From DASUPK01 sp963695675 (GTDB taxonomy: Bacteria > Actinomycetota > Thermoleophilia > Solirubrobacterales > 70-9): DNA of 64,000 nt. The first letter of the stretch is position 1. Each line of letters starts with the position of its first letter. Position numbers and translations under genes: made by a program. Below the pieces are notes generated by a model. That model saw nothing but the letters and a program-made list of their open reading frames with translations, was not told where the DNA came from and searched no databases. Shown piece by piece: positions 32,700-41,633 of the stretch. The stretch is from contig CAVOGY010000002.1 in the NCBI GenBank assembly GCA_963695675.1, positions 326,956-390,955 of the forward strand, read 5' to 3'.

Positions 32700-34955
32700 G
32701 CTTCGGCGAATACCTCGGCGCCGTCGTCGGCCTCGCCGCCGTCGCGATCCCGATGGGGATGGGCGGGGTCCGGCTGCGCCGGCGCCTTCTCCCCGGCTGG
32801 ATCGGCGCCCCGGCGCGGCTGGCCGAGGCGGTCCTCGGCGTCGCCCTGCTGACGGTCCTGCTCCAGCTGCTCGGTGCCTTCGGGATTCTGGTCCCGGGGG
32901 TGCTGATCCCCGCCGCCCTTCTGGTGGGTCTCGGCCTCTACTACGGCTTCTGGGTCGACTACGACGCCGGCGCAACCCCTGCGCCGCCGTCACCGGCCAT
33001 CCCGCCGCCGCAGACGCTGCTCGCCCTCGCGGCCGCGGCCTTCGTCGCCGCGCACTGGGCGACCGGGCTCCAGGATGTCTGGGCGCGGGGGATGCTCACC
33101 TTCGACACGCTCTGGTACCACGGCCCCTTCGCCGCCCGGATCGCGGACACGGGCTCGGTCTGGGGGATGCACTTCACCGACCCGCTTTATCTGAACTGGT
33201 TCTACCCGGAGAACTCCGAGCTGCTGCACGGGGCCGGCATCGTCCTCAGCGGGCGCGACATCTTCTCGCCGCTGGTCAACTTCGGCTGGCTCGGAGTCGC
33301 CTTCCTCGCCGCCTGGTGCATCGGCCGTCCCTACGGCGTCGCACCGCTCTCGCTGACGGCGGTCGCGATCGCCATGGACACCGGCCCGATGGTCCCGCGC
33401 GAGGCGGGCACGCCGGCGACGGACACCGTGCCGGTCGCCATGCTGCTGGCCGCGGCAGCAATCCTGATCAACGCCTGGGCAAGCGGAACGAGTCGGGCGC
33501 CGATGGGGGCGCGGCGGGACTCGGGCTAGTCGGCGAGGAGCGGACCAGCTGATTCGGTCTTTCGACGGCGCCTCACCCGCGACGTTCCCGCGGCGGACGC
33601 CCCTGCTCGGCGCCCTCCTGGTTGCTGGTCTTGCAATCGGGATAGCGCTCGGATCGAAGCTGACGATCTCCGGGGCCGCCGCGGCGATGGCGGTCGGCGT
33701 CGTCTTCATCGTGCCCCGCGAGGTCAGGTGGAAGGCGTTCTGGGTCTTCGTCGCGGGCGTCGCGGCCGTCGCCGGCTTCTGGTTTCTCCGCAACCTCATC
33801 CACGCCGGCAATCCGCTGCCCTGGATCAGGCATATCGGGCCGATCGACCTCCCCGGCCCGAACCGCGGCCTGCAAGGCCGCCACGACTTCACCGTCGCCC
33901 ACTACATCTTCTCCAACCCCAGCACCGGCCTCTGGCGCACCTACTTCCTCAACCCGATCGAGAACCTGCTCGGTCCGCTCTGGTTCCTCATCCTGGGCGG
34001 CGCGGCCGCCGGCGCGATCCTCGCCGTCTGGCGGCCTCGCTCTCCAGCGGTCCGGCTGGCGGGCGTGATCACGGTTGTCGCTGCGATCGCCTATCTGTTC
34101 ACGCCGCTGACGGCGGCCGGGCCGGAGGGTCATCCCCTGGCCTTCGGCATCAACCTGCGCTACCTGATCCCAGGGCTCGCTTTGGGTCTCGCCCTGCTGC
34201 CCCTCGAGCCCCGCCTCACGCCGGAGCGCTTCCGCGTGCCCCTGATCGTCGGCGGGCTGATCGCGCTCTACTTCACATCACGCAACTCGGACGCCAACGT
34301 CGCCTGGGAGGGAGCCTTCGCCTCGGTCCCCTGGGCGGCGCTGATCGGCATCGTGCTGATCGGCGCGCCCGTCGGCCTCGCCCTCGTGGCGCGCCGGAGC
34401 GCCCTGGCCGCCGGGGTGGCGGGGGCGTTGCTCGCCCTCGCCGTGGCGGCGGTGGGGTGGGAGCGCCAGGATGACTACTTCGACCACCGCTACGACCGAC
34501 CGGAGGACTTCCGCTTCCAGCTCGACGACGCGGTTCGCTGGGCCAAGCCGACCTCGGGCCTGCGCATCGGGGTGGCGGGCACGAGTGGCGCCTACAACCA
34601 GTACGGCTTCTACGGCGATCAGCTCGACAACTACGTCCAGTACGTCGGCCGGCATCTGCCCGAGGCCGATTTCCGGGCGATCGAGACCTGCCCGGTGTTC
34701 CGTGAGGCGGTCAACGACGGCCACTACGACTACCTGGTGACGACACCCACCCTCGACCTCAACAACCCGGCCACCGCCAGCCCCTCCCCCGAGGGCGGCT
34801 GGGTGAAGAACGATCCGGCCGCCGCCCAGATCCTGCACTCCGGCCGCGTCTCCGTGTGGCGGATCACCGGCGAGCTCTCGCCTGACGGCTGCGACCTGGG
34901 CGGGAACCGGCGCAACCCGCCGGGCCAACCGGGAGCATCAGCCCCGGTCAAGTAG
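32696..34955 (+). pseudogene. GT-C-like membrane glycosyltransferase, paralogue 3 (frameshifted)
   Basis: It starts MSFGEYLGAVVGLAAVAIPM at GTG 32696, overlapping the previous stop. The first frame contains TFDTLWYHGPFAARIADTGS (the best GT-C-like D-x-x-x-Y-H loop of the set) and WFYPENSELLHGAGIVLSGR, and stops at 33529. The second frame is open across the same stretch and carries on with LLGALLVAGLAIGIALGSK, FWFLRNLIHAGNPLPWIRHI and the C-terminal domain (NQYGFYGDQLDNYVQYVGRH) to 34955. The frame change lies between about 33480 and 33525, the same variable linker that is broken in paralogue 1. Confidence 0.75.
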
Positions 34956-37154
34956 TGAGCAGCACGGGCGACTACATCCTCGGAGCCATCGGACTGCTCG
35001 CGATCGCCATCTCGATGGCGATCGCCGGGCGGACGACCCGGCGCGCGGCACTTCCGCGGTGGACCGGGACGCCGGCGCTGCTGGCGGACGCCGTGCTCGC
35101 GATCGGCATTCTGATCGTGATCTCCGAGCTGCTCGGGCTGGTGGGGATCCTGGATGGGGTGCTGCTGGTCGCCGCCTGCCTGATCGTGGGGGGTGGGGCC
35201 GTGCGGCTGGAGCCGATGCTGATCAGTGCCGGCGCGCGGGTCACCGACTCGGGCCAGGGGAGGGGCGGCGAGGAGCGCGATGCGCCGCCGGCCAGCGGCC
35301 TCGAGCTCGCCGTGGCCATCCTGATCGCCCTGATCGTCGCGGCGCAGTGGGCGGGTCCGACCCTGCTCGCCCTCGACCGCGGGATCTACGGCGGGGACTC
35401 GCTCTGGTACCACATGCCGCTCGCGGCGCACATTGCGCAGACCGGCTCGGTCACCTCGCTGCTCTACACCGATCCGCTCTATCTGAACTGGTTCTACCCC
35501 CAGGTCTCGGAGCTGCTTCACGCCGGGGGGCTGCTGCTCTTCGGGAACGACTTTCTCTCTCCGCTGATCAACATGGCCTGGCTCGGCCTCGCCCTGTTCG
35601 CCGGCTGGTGCATCGGCCGGCCCTACGGCTCGGGCGCGACCTCCCTGGCCGCCGTGGCCGCGGTGATGGCGGCGAACCTCCTCGTCTCCCGCCAGCCCGG
35701 CAACGCCAACAACGACGTCGTCGGAATCGCGCTCTTCCTCTCCGCGGTGGCCCTGTTGGTCAACGCCAGATGGGAGCGTGCCGGACTCCCCATGGGCGTC
35801 CTCATGGTCGGTGGGTTAGCCGCAGGGCTCGCGCTCGGCACGAAGCTCACGGTCGTTCCCCCGGTCCTCGCCCTTACCGTCGGCGTGATCGTCATCTCGG
35901 GCAAGGGGTCTCGATTGCGCGCGTCAGCCGCCTGGATCGGTGGACTGCTTGTCGGTGGTGGCTATTGGTACGCCCGGAACCTGGTCGTCTCCGGCAACCC
36001 GTTCCCCTGGCAGGACATCGGGCCGATCCACCACGCCGAGGCGCTCCAGGGGCGCCATCCCTACGCGATCGTCCACTACGCCACCGACACGGACGTCTGG
36101 GGCCGCTACTTCACCCCGGCTCTCCACGAGCGCCTCGGCGACCTCTGGCCCGCCTACCTGGCCCTCGCCGTGATCGCCGTCCTGCTCGTGCTCTGGCGCG
36201 GCGGGCGCATGGAGCGGATGCTCGGCGCCGTCGCTCTACTCTCGGCGATCGCCTACCTGCTCACGCCGCTCGGCGCCTCGGGCCCGGAGGGGATGCCGGT
36301 CGGCTTCCGGCTCAACATCCGCTACCTGGCCCCCGGCCTCGTGCTCGCGCTCACCCTGCTCGCTGTCCCCCCGTTCAGCGGCGAGAGAAATGTTCGGCGG
36401 CTCGGCAGCCTCCAGCGGATCTGGCGGCTCGTCACCCTGGTGATTTTCGCGGTGCTCGTGATCGTCAGTGCCGGGGCGATCGGGGCGATCGACACCGGCC
36501 GCCTACCGGGCACGGCCGCCCTCGCGCTCGCGGTGATCGCGCTCCCGCTGCTGGTCGTCTTCCTCTCCCGCCGGGGGCTGGCGCCCGTGGCCCTCGCCGG
36601 CATCGGCGTGGCCGCCGTGATCGCGCTGGCGGTCGTCGGCCGCTTCGCTCAGGACCACTACCTGGACGAGCGCTACTCGTCGACCGCCCCCGACTACCCG
36701 AAGACCGAGCAGCCCGCGATCGAGCTCGGTCAGGGCCTGGGCGCCGCCTACGACTGGGCGAGGGGCACGCACGACCTGCAAGATCGGCCTCTCCGGCACG
36801 ATGGGTGCGCTCTTCCAGTACGGGCTCTGGGGGCCGGACTCGAGCAACGACGTTCGCTACATCGGCGAGAAGGGTCCGCGGGGCTCGTTCAACGAGATTC
36901 GACAGTGCCCCGAGTGGATCGCCGCGCTCAACGACAGCGACTACGACTACGTCATCACGACGCCGACCTACCACCAGGACGATCCCGCGGCCGACACCGC
37001 GCCGATCCAGCGCGGGTGGATCTCGCGCGCCGGCAACGTCCGCCGGGTGGCCGGGGCGAACCTGGTCGACGTCTGGCAGGTGACCGGCCCGCTCGATCCG
37101 CTGGCCTGCGCGGCGCCACCCCGCGGCGCCATTCCCAGCGCAACCGGGAGCTGA
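34955..37154 (+). pseudogene. GT-C-like membrane glycosyltransferase, paralogue 4 (frameshifted)
   Basis: GTG 34955 shares one base with the previous stop (MSSTGDYILGAIGLLAIAIS). It has IYGGDSLWYHMPLAAHIAQT, LNWFYPQVSELLHAGGLLLF, LVVSGNPFPWQDIG and many helices. At about 36781 the frame changes: reading shifts from ARGTHDLQ to KIGLSGTMGALFQYG, restoring the R/K-IG motif of the paralogues if one base (C in CTGCAAG) is removed. The 3' part then gives YGLWGPDSSNDVRYIGEKGP, ECPEW-type CPEWIAALNDSDYDYVITTP, and ends at 37154. Without the shift the protein would lose its C-terminal domain. Confidence 0.75.
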
Positions 37155-37194
37155 GCGTCGGCGAGATTCCGCCCGCCCGTGCTACCCATAGGGA

Positions 37195-37527
37195 GTGGCC
37201 TACCCGCTCGACAACGCCCTCTTCCAGTGGGAGGAGGGTGCGCGAAGGCTCGGCGAGCTCTCCCGTGACCCGCGAGCCGCGCGGACCGCGACCCGCGCCG
37301 TGGACTCGATCCGCGACGAGCTCCGTCGCCGCATTGGGCCGACCTTCACCGCCCAGGAGCTCGCTGACCTCTACGGCCGCGGCACCGACTGGTGCCTGGA
37401 GGCGGCCCGCCGCGCCGCTCCCATGGCCGCCGTCGACCTCGATACGCAGGCGATCGTGGACGGCGCGTTCTACCTCTACCTGCGCGGCGCGTCCAACTAC
37501 TCGGGCGGCCGGGTGACCGCCGAATAG
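37195..37527 (+). CDS. Small soluble protein of unknown function
   Basis: A 110-residue product, mostly helical by composition: ALFQWEEGARRLGELSRDPR, then RAVDSIRDELRRRIGPTFTA, QELADLYGRGTDWCLEAARR and AFYLYLRGASNYSGGRV. No family is recognised. GTG 37195 is the first start in frame after the glycosyltransferase cluster, with a purine-rich ATAGGGA just upstream. It ends at a long inverted repeat shared with the convergent gene. Confidence 0.7.
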   Translation: MAYPLDNALFQWEEGARRLGELSRDPRAARTATRAVDSIRDELRRRIGPTFTAQELADLYGRGTDWCLEAARRAAPMAAVDLDTQAIVDGAFYLYLRGASNYSGGRVTAE

Positions 37528-37540
37528 AAAGGCGCTTCTG

Positions 37541-37620
37541 CGGCGGGTGGCACCGGGGCCCCATCCGAGGACAGCGCCGGTGCCCGCAGGATGGGGGGCC
37601 CGCGGTGCCAGGACCCGCCG
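37541..37620. terminator. Long inverted repeat between convergent genes
   Basis: CGGCGGGTGGCACC and GGGGCCCCATCC on the left pair with GGATGGGGGGCCC and GGTGCC-AGG-ACCCGCCG on the right, around a ~22-base loop. It fills most of the gap between the convergent genes ending at 37527 and 37631 and probably ends both transcripts. Confidence 0.6.
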
Positions 37621-37630
37621 CCCTGAATCG

Positions 37631-38137
37631 TCAGTCTTCTATCCGCTCGAGGACGATCCGCTCTGGCTCGATCGTCACGCGCAGGGCCCGATGGCCCTCC
37701 CAGTTCTCGACGTAGGTGGGGTCGTCCTTGATCGCCGGGTCGAGCCAGATCCCGTAGCCCTCCTCTTCGCCCTGGTCGAAGGTGGCCTCGAGGGGCTTGC
37801 GGCGCCCTCGCCCGCGGCGACCGCGCCGGCGGCGCCGCCGGCGCCGCCCGGAGCGCTCCTCTTCATCTTCATCCCCCTCTCCTTCGTCGGTCGCGCCGTC
37901 CTCCTCCGCGGGCTCGGCCTCGCCCAGCTCGGCCTCGATCTCGGCCTCGATCTCGTCCCGAAGATCGACGTCGCTCGCCGGCTCCTCGCCCTCTGTGGTG
38001 AGCCCGTGCTGGTGCCTGAAGTCGCGGAGCTGGGAGGCCGGAACGCCGAGCTGGTGCGCGATCCAGGCGTCCGTGCGCCCCTGGCGTACCCAGGCGCGGA
38101 TCTGGTTGAGCTGCGGTCGCAGCGACTGGCGAGCCAT
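37631..38137 (-). CDS. HTH protein with acidic and arginine-rich linker
   Basis: The 168-residue protein begins with a helix-turn-helix-like domain (NQIRAWVRQGRTDAWIAHQL, GVPASQLRDFRHQHGL). It is followed by an acidic stretch (DLRDEIEAEIEAELGEAEPA and beyond), then a run of about 16 residues almost entirely Arg and Gly (GRRRRRRRRGRRGRGRR), and a folded-looking end (GYGIWLDPAIKDDPTYVENW, EGHRALRVTIEPERIV). The order suggests a nucleic-acid-binding protein, perhaps nucleoid-associated or RNA-linked. ATG 38137 directly precedes the HTH. It is divergent from csrA. Confidence 0.75.
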   Translation of the reverse strand: MARQSLRPQLNQIRAWVRQGRTDAWIAHQLGVPASQLRDFRHQHGLTTEGEEPASDVDLRDEIEAEIEAELGEAEPAEEDGATDEGEGDEDEEERSGRRRRRRRRGRRGRGRRKPLEATFDQGEEEGYGIWLDPAIKDDPTYVENWEGHRALRVTIEPERIVLERIED

Positions 38138-38273
38138 CGGCGGCGGACTCTAAATCATTCGCCTGTTCCGCCTTTTGTGCCTTGGCAGACGGGGTAGAAC
38201 CAGGTACGCTACTTATTTGTGGGTAGCCGAGAGTCCGCCTTGGGGGGTGGGCAACGACTATTAGGAGGCAACG

Positions 38274-38507
38274 ATGCTGGTGCTATCACGGAAGCCGAGC
38301 CAGAGCATCATGATCGGCGACGGAGTTGAGGTTCAGGTGCTCTCGGTGGCGGGCGAGAAGGTGCGGCTCGGCATCACGGCTCCTCGCGAGGTCTCGATCT
38401 TCAGGAACGAGGTCTACGAGCGGATCGAGAGCGAAGGCGACGTGGAGGACGAGGGGACAGACGCGGCCGTCGAGAGCGCGCTCGAGCACCTCTCGTCGAA
38501 GCGGTAG
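38274..38507 (+). CDS. csrA: Carbon storage regulator CsrA
   Basis: CsrA is a homodimeric RNA-binding protein that blocks ribosome binding at GGA-containing 5' leaders. The 77-residue product starts MLVLSRKPSQSIMIGDGVEV and has VRLGITAPREVSIFRNEVYE, the canonical core with the RNA-contacting Arg in LSRK and in APREV. A short acidic tail follows. TAGGAGGC gives a strong ribosome-binding site before ATG 38274. No flagellar genes are nearby, although csrA is usually linked to them in Gram-positives. The 3' end meets the convergent membrane-protein gene within nine bases. Confidence 0.95.
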   Translation: MLVLSRKPSQSIMIGDGVEVQVLSVAGEKVRLGITAPREVSIFRNEVYERIESEGDVEDEGTDAAVESALEHLSSKR

Positions 38508-38515
38508 GCCGCTCC

Positions 38516-38764
38516 CTAGCCCATCAGCCAGGCGAGCGTCTCGAACATCGAGACGACCACGGTGACGACCGTGATCGTCAGGCAGACGAGCAGAACGCTG
38601 AACCTGACCTTGCCCCGTGACTCGCTGCGCGAGATGCGCCGGGCCCGCGATCGGTTGACCGCGCGCTTTCGCAGTTGATCTCGCCGGCGGCGCTCGAGCG
38701 CCATCTCCTGCTCGAACGCCAGCTCGATCTGAGACATGCTCTGTCGCATCCGCATCTGAGCCAT
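38516..38764 (-). CDS. Small single-pass membrane protein
   Basis: From ATG 38764 the product has 82 residues: a Met/Gln-rich start (MAQMRMRQSMSQIELAFEQE), a strongly basic stretch (RRRRDQLRKRAVNRSRARRI) and one C-terminal transmembrane helix (FSVLLVCLTITVVTVVVSMF). This is a tail-anchored layout with a cytoplasmic basic domain. The frame is open upstream, but the later start is supported by a GGGGGGCTC-type purine stretch on the minus strand. Function unknown. Confidence 0.6.
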   Translation of the reverse strand: MAQMRMRQSMSQIELAFEQEMALERRRRDQLRKRAVNRSRARRISRSESRGKVRFSVLLVCLTITVVTVVVSMFETLAWLMG

Positions 38765-38819
38765 CGGAAAGAGCCCCCCGGGGCGGCCGTGCAGGCTAGC
38801 AAGGGATCTTGCAAATTGA

Positions 38820-39365
38820 CTATAGAGAGCAGTGCCCCCATAGCCCGCGGCCAGAGGCGCCCGCCAGCGCCGCGAGTCGTGCAAAGAGCGGGGCGAACGA
38901 GTCGTTGGGCGGGATGGTCAAGGTGCGGGCGAGGCCGCGCCGGACGAGCTCGGCGTTGACGAACAACGGGCGCCGGCCAGACTCGGGACGGGGCAGGTAG
39001 ACATAGGCGAGCAGGCGCCCGTAGACGTCCCGCCGCTCGGCGTCGAAACGGAGGGTGACCGTCCTCCCCTCGACCAAACGATCGTTCACTGCGTGCGCCC
39101 TCGGGCCGCCGCACTGCACCGGCGTATCCGGCTTGACGGTCTCCGGCGTATCGATCCCGATGTAGCGGACGGTCTCCTCGCTCCCATCGGGCAGGGCGAC
39201 GTCGATTGTGTCGCCGTCGACGACGTGGGTGACGCGGACGGTAACCCGCCCGGTGGGCTCTGACGAATCGTTGCCTCCGCAGCCGCGTGACACCGCCAGG
39301 ACGACGAGAACAGCGGCAATGAGGAGAGGCGCTCGAAGAGCACCGTGGCGCAGCGGTCGGGTCAC
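38820..39365 (-). CDS. Secreted/lipid-anchored thermonuclease-family nuclease
   Basis: The 181-residue protein has an N-terminal hydrophobic segment (APLLIAAVLVVLAVSRGCGG) with a Cys that could be lipidated, followed by a staphylococcal nuclease-like domain: VTHVVDGDTIDVALPDG, VRYIGIDTPETVKPD (Arg, Asp and Glu of the active site), and AERRDVYGRLLAYVYLP with the second catalytic Arg. SNase enzymes cleave DNA and RNA with Ca2+. The downstream part (NAELVRRGLARTLTIPPNDS) is typical. It lies after fba on the same strand, separated by two hairpins. Confidence 0.88.
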   Translation of the reverse strand: MTRPLRHGALRAPLLIAAVLVVLAVSRGCGGNDSSEPTGRVTVRVTHVVDGDTIDVALPDGSEETVRYIGIDTPETVKPDTPVQCGGPRAHAVNDRLVEGRTVTLRFDAERRDVYGRLLAYVYLPRPESGRRPLFVNAELVRRGLARTLTIPPNDSFAPLFARLAALAGASGRGLWGHCSL

Positions 39366-39402
39366 CCCTCGATGATGCTCAGCCGCACGGAACTACTCGC
39401 AG

Positions 39403-39441
39403 TTGGCGCCTTACTCACCGTATGGGTGACAAAGGCGCCAA
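39403..39441 (-). repeat. Perfect-stem hairpin in the fba-nuclease spacer (proximal to nuclease)
   Basis: TTGGCGCCTT pairs with AAGGCGCCAA, and the interior CTCACC/GGGTGA extends the stem to a 4-base GTAT loop. It lies within the 160-base spacer between two minus-strand genes. Confidence 0.6.
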
Positions 39442-39443
39442 TT

Positions 39444-39478
39444 GGCGGGTTGGTCCCGGTATGCAGGACTAACCCGCC
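39444..39478 (-). terminator. Second hairpin directly downstream of fba
   Basis: GGCGGGTT-G-GTCC pairs with GGAC-T-AACCCGCC around a loop containing GGTATG. It is two bases from the hairpin at 39403-39441, and its loop sequence is similar. On the minus strand it comes about 45 bases after the fba stop, so it may end that transcript. Confidence 0.55.
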
Positions 39479-39523
39479 ACAAATCCACCCTTCATTGCCG
39501 GTGTTCGTCGTTCGGCCGGCGCG

Positions 39524-40444
39524 CTACGGAATGCGCCGCACGTGGTTGAGCAGCGTCTCCTTGATCTGGCCGATGATCTCGAGCGCCTCGCTCTTCTCCC
39601 GCTGCCAGACGTTGCGGCCGAAGATCACGCCGGATCCGCCCGCCTCCATGATCGTCCGGGTGTGCGCGAGCACCGTCTCGTCGTCGGTCTTCGACCCGCC
39701 GGAGAGGACCACCAGGGCACGCCCCGCCGACTCGACGATCTGGCGCACCGCCTCCTCCGGGGAGGCGTCCATCTCGTTGTAGGGAGCGGGCTGGTCCTTG
39801 TCCTTCTCGGAGTCGATCTTCGGGAAGTTGAGCTTGACGACGTCGGCGCCCATCTCCATGGCGAGCCGGGCGCCGTAGTCGATCGCGTAGAAGGAATCGC
39901 GACCGCCCTTCTTCTCGATCGCGGAGCCCCGCGGGTACGCCCAGATCACCAGCGGCATGCCGTAGCGCTCGCAGGCCTCGCGGACGCCCTTGAGCTGGTG
40001 CAGGTCGACGTCCTGACGGGGGGAGCCGACGTAGAGCGTGTAGCCCACCGCGTCCGCCCCGAGCCGGACCGCGTCCTCGACGGAGGCGTTGGTCGAGGAG
40101 AAGGCGTCGTCCGAGGGCGCGATGTCGGTCTTGCCGTTGACCTTCAGGATCAGCGGCACCTGGCCGGCGTAGTCGGGGTAGTAGCGGGTCGCCAGGCCGA
40201 TCTGGCAGGCGATCGCCGAGTAGCCCGCCTCGGCCGCCAGGCTGAACTGGTACTCGGGGTCCTTGGAGGCGGGGTTGGGGAAGAAGTCGCGGGGGCCGTG
40301 CTCGATCCCCTGGTCGATCGGGAGCAGCATCAGGGTCCCGTTGCCGGGGCCGTAGTCGAAGAGCAGACGGCGCAGCCGCGCGCGCTTGCCTGGGGAGAGC
40401 GTTGCCAGCAGCGACTTCTGCTCGGTGATCGACTTGACTTCCAT
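39524..40444 (-). CDS. Class I fructose-bisphosphate aldolase (DhnA type)
   Basis: This aldolase splits fructose-1,6-bisphosphate by a Schiff-base mechanism. The 306-residue protein has the archaeal/DhnA-type pattern: GNGTLMLLPIDQGIEHGPRD, PSDDAFSSTNASVEDAVRLG, GYTLYVGS, MPLVIWAYPRGSAI, GADVVKLNFPK (Schiff-base Lys region), ALVVLSGGSKTDDE and GSGVIFGRNVWQR for phosphate binding. It is not the class II Zn enzyme common in actinobacteria. ATG 40444 has an AGGAGGTAG-type ribosome-binding site on the minus strand. It is divergent from the GCS2-family gene. Confidence 0.92.
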   Translation of the reverse strand: MEVKSITEQKSLLATLSPGKRARLRRLLFDYGPGNGTLMLLPIDQGIEHGPRDFFPNPASKDPEYQFSLAAEAGYSAIACQIGLATRYYPDYAGQVPLILKVNGKTDIAPSDDAFSSTNASVEDAVRLGADAVGYTLYVGSPRQDVDLHQLKGVREACERYGMPLVIWAYPRGSAIEKKGGRDSFYAIDYGARLAMEMGADVVKLNFPKIDSEKDKDQPAPYNEMDASPEEAVRQIVESAGRALVVLSGGSKTDDETVLAHTRTIMEAGGSGVIFGRNVWQREKSEALEIIGQIKETLLNHVRRIP

Positions 40445-40511
40445 CTTCTCGACTACCTCCTGATTTGTGCCTTGGGGCCAGTATGCCCGATCTGACTGTC
40501 ATGGTCCCACC

Positions 40512-41633
40512 GTGCTCGAACACAGTTTCGGCGGCACCCCGTTCACCCTCGGCATCGAGGAGGAGCTGATGATCTGCGATGCCGACAGCCTCGAGCTGGC
40601 GCAGGCGATCGACGTCATCCTCGGCGACCTGCCCGAGGACATCCCCGGCGAGGTGAAGCCCGAGCTGATGCAGTCGGTCCTCGAGGTCGCGACCCGGCCC
40701 TGCGGGGACATCGCCGAGGCGGCGGACCAGCTTCGCCAGCTCCGTCGCACGGTTCGCGAGGTGGCCGCCCGTAACGGGCTCGCGATCGGAGCCGCCGGCA
40801 CCCATCCCTCCGCCCTCTACGCGGACCAGCTGATCGTCGACCACCCCCGCTACAAGGAGCTCGCCGCGGAGCTTCGCTGGATCGCCGAGCAGGAGCTGAT
40901 CTTCGGCACCCACGTCCACGTCGGCATCGACGACCCGGAGAAGGCGATCTACGTGGCCGACGGGATGCGTGGGTTCCTCCCCCTGCTGCTCGGCATGTCC
41001 ACGAACTCGCCCCTCTGGCAGGGCAGGAAGACGGGGATGATGTCCTCGCGCACGCCCGTGTTCAGGGCCTTTCCCAGGGTGGGGATCCCGCCGTACTACG
41101 GGAGCTGGGACATCTACTCCCACCGTGTCGAGCAGATGATGCGCGGCGGCGCGATCCCCGACTACACCTATCTCTGGTGGGACGTGCGCCCGCATCCCAA
41201 CTTCGGCACCGTCGAGCTCCGCGTCTTCGACCAACAGACCAGGATCGATCACACGATCGGCTTCGCCGCCCTGGGCCAGGCCCTCGCCCACCGGCTCGCG
41301 GACGAGTACGACGACGGGGTGCCGAGCATCGAGCACCCGCACGAGCTGATCGACGACAACAAGGTGCGAGCCTCGCTGGTCGGGATCGAGGGGAAGCTGA
41401 TCGACTTCGATCACGGCCACGAGGTCGACGCGGCGGAGATGGCGCTCGGGGTGATCGAGGACCTGAGGGAGCACGCCCGGGAGCTCGGCTGCGAGGCCGA
41501 GCTGGCGAGCCTCGCCGACCTGGTCGAGCACGGCACCGGGGCGCGCCGCCAGCTCAACTGGCTGGCGGACCACGGCGAGATCGGCGGGCTGATGAGGGAG
41601 ATCGTTGCCGCCACCGATCCGGACCAGCACTGA
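40512..41633 (+). CDS. Carboxylate-amine ligase, glutamate-cysteine ligase family 2 (YbdK-like)
   Basis: The 373-residue enzyme belongs to the GCS2/YbdK ATP-dependent carboxylate-amine ligases. Motifs are FTLGIEEELMICDADSLELA, KPELMQSVLEVATRPCGD, AAGTHPSAL, FGTHVHVGIDDPEKAI, STNSPLWQGRKTGMMSSRT, WWDVRPHPNFGTVELRVFD. It may make gamma-glutamylcysteine, but many members have other or unknown acceptors. GTG 40512 (MLEHSFGGTPFTLG) fits the family; an in-frame GTG at 40467 would add 15 unlikely residues. Its promoter region is shared with fba. Confidence 0.88.
   Translation: MLEHSFGGTPFTLGIEEELMICDADSLELAQAIDVILGDLPEDIPGEVKPELMQSVLEVATRPCGDIAEAADQLRQLRRTVREVAARNGLAIGAAGTHPSALYADQLIVDHPRYKELAAELRWIAEQELIFGTHVHVGIDDPEKAIYVADGMRGFLPLLLGMSTNSPLWQGRKTGMMSSRTPVFRAFPRVGIPPYYGSWDIYSHRVEQMMRGGAIPDYTYLWWDVRPHPNFGTVELRVFDQQTRIDHTIGFAALGQALAHRLADEYDDGVPSIEHPHELIDDNKVRASLVGIEGKLIDFDHGHEVDAAEMALGVIEDLREHARELGCEAELASLADLVEHGTGARRQLNWLADHGEIGGLMREIVAATDPDQH

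Noticed and set aside
35059..37083. Plus-strand alternative frame of 674 codons inside paralogue 4
   Set aside because: Arg/Pro-rich shadow sequence with no helices, while the other frame has the paralogue motifs.
39492..41630. Long minus-strand open frame of over 700 codons across fba and the GCS2-family gene
   Set aside because: It reads antisense to, or out of frame with, two clear enzymes, and its composition is Arg/Gly/Pro/Ala-rich as expected from GC-rich shadow frames.
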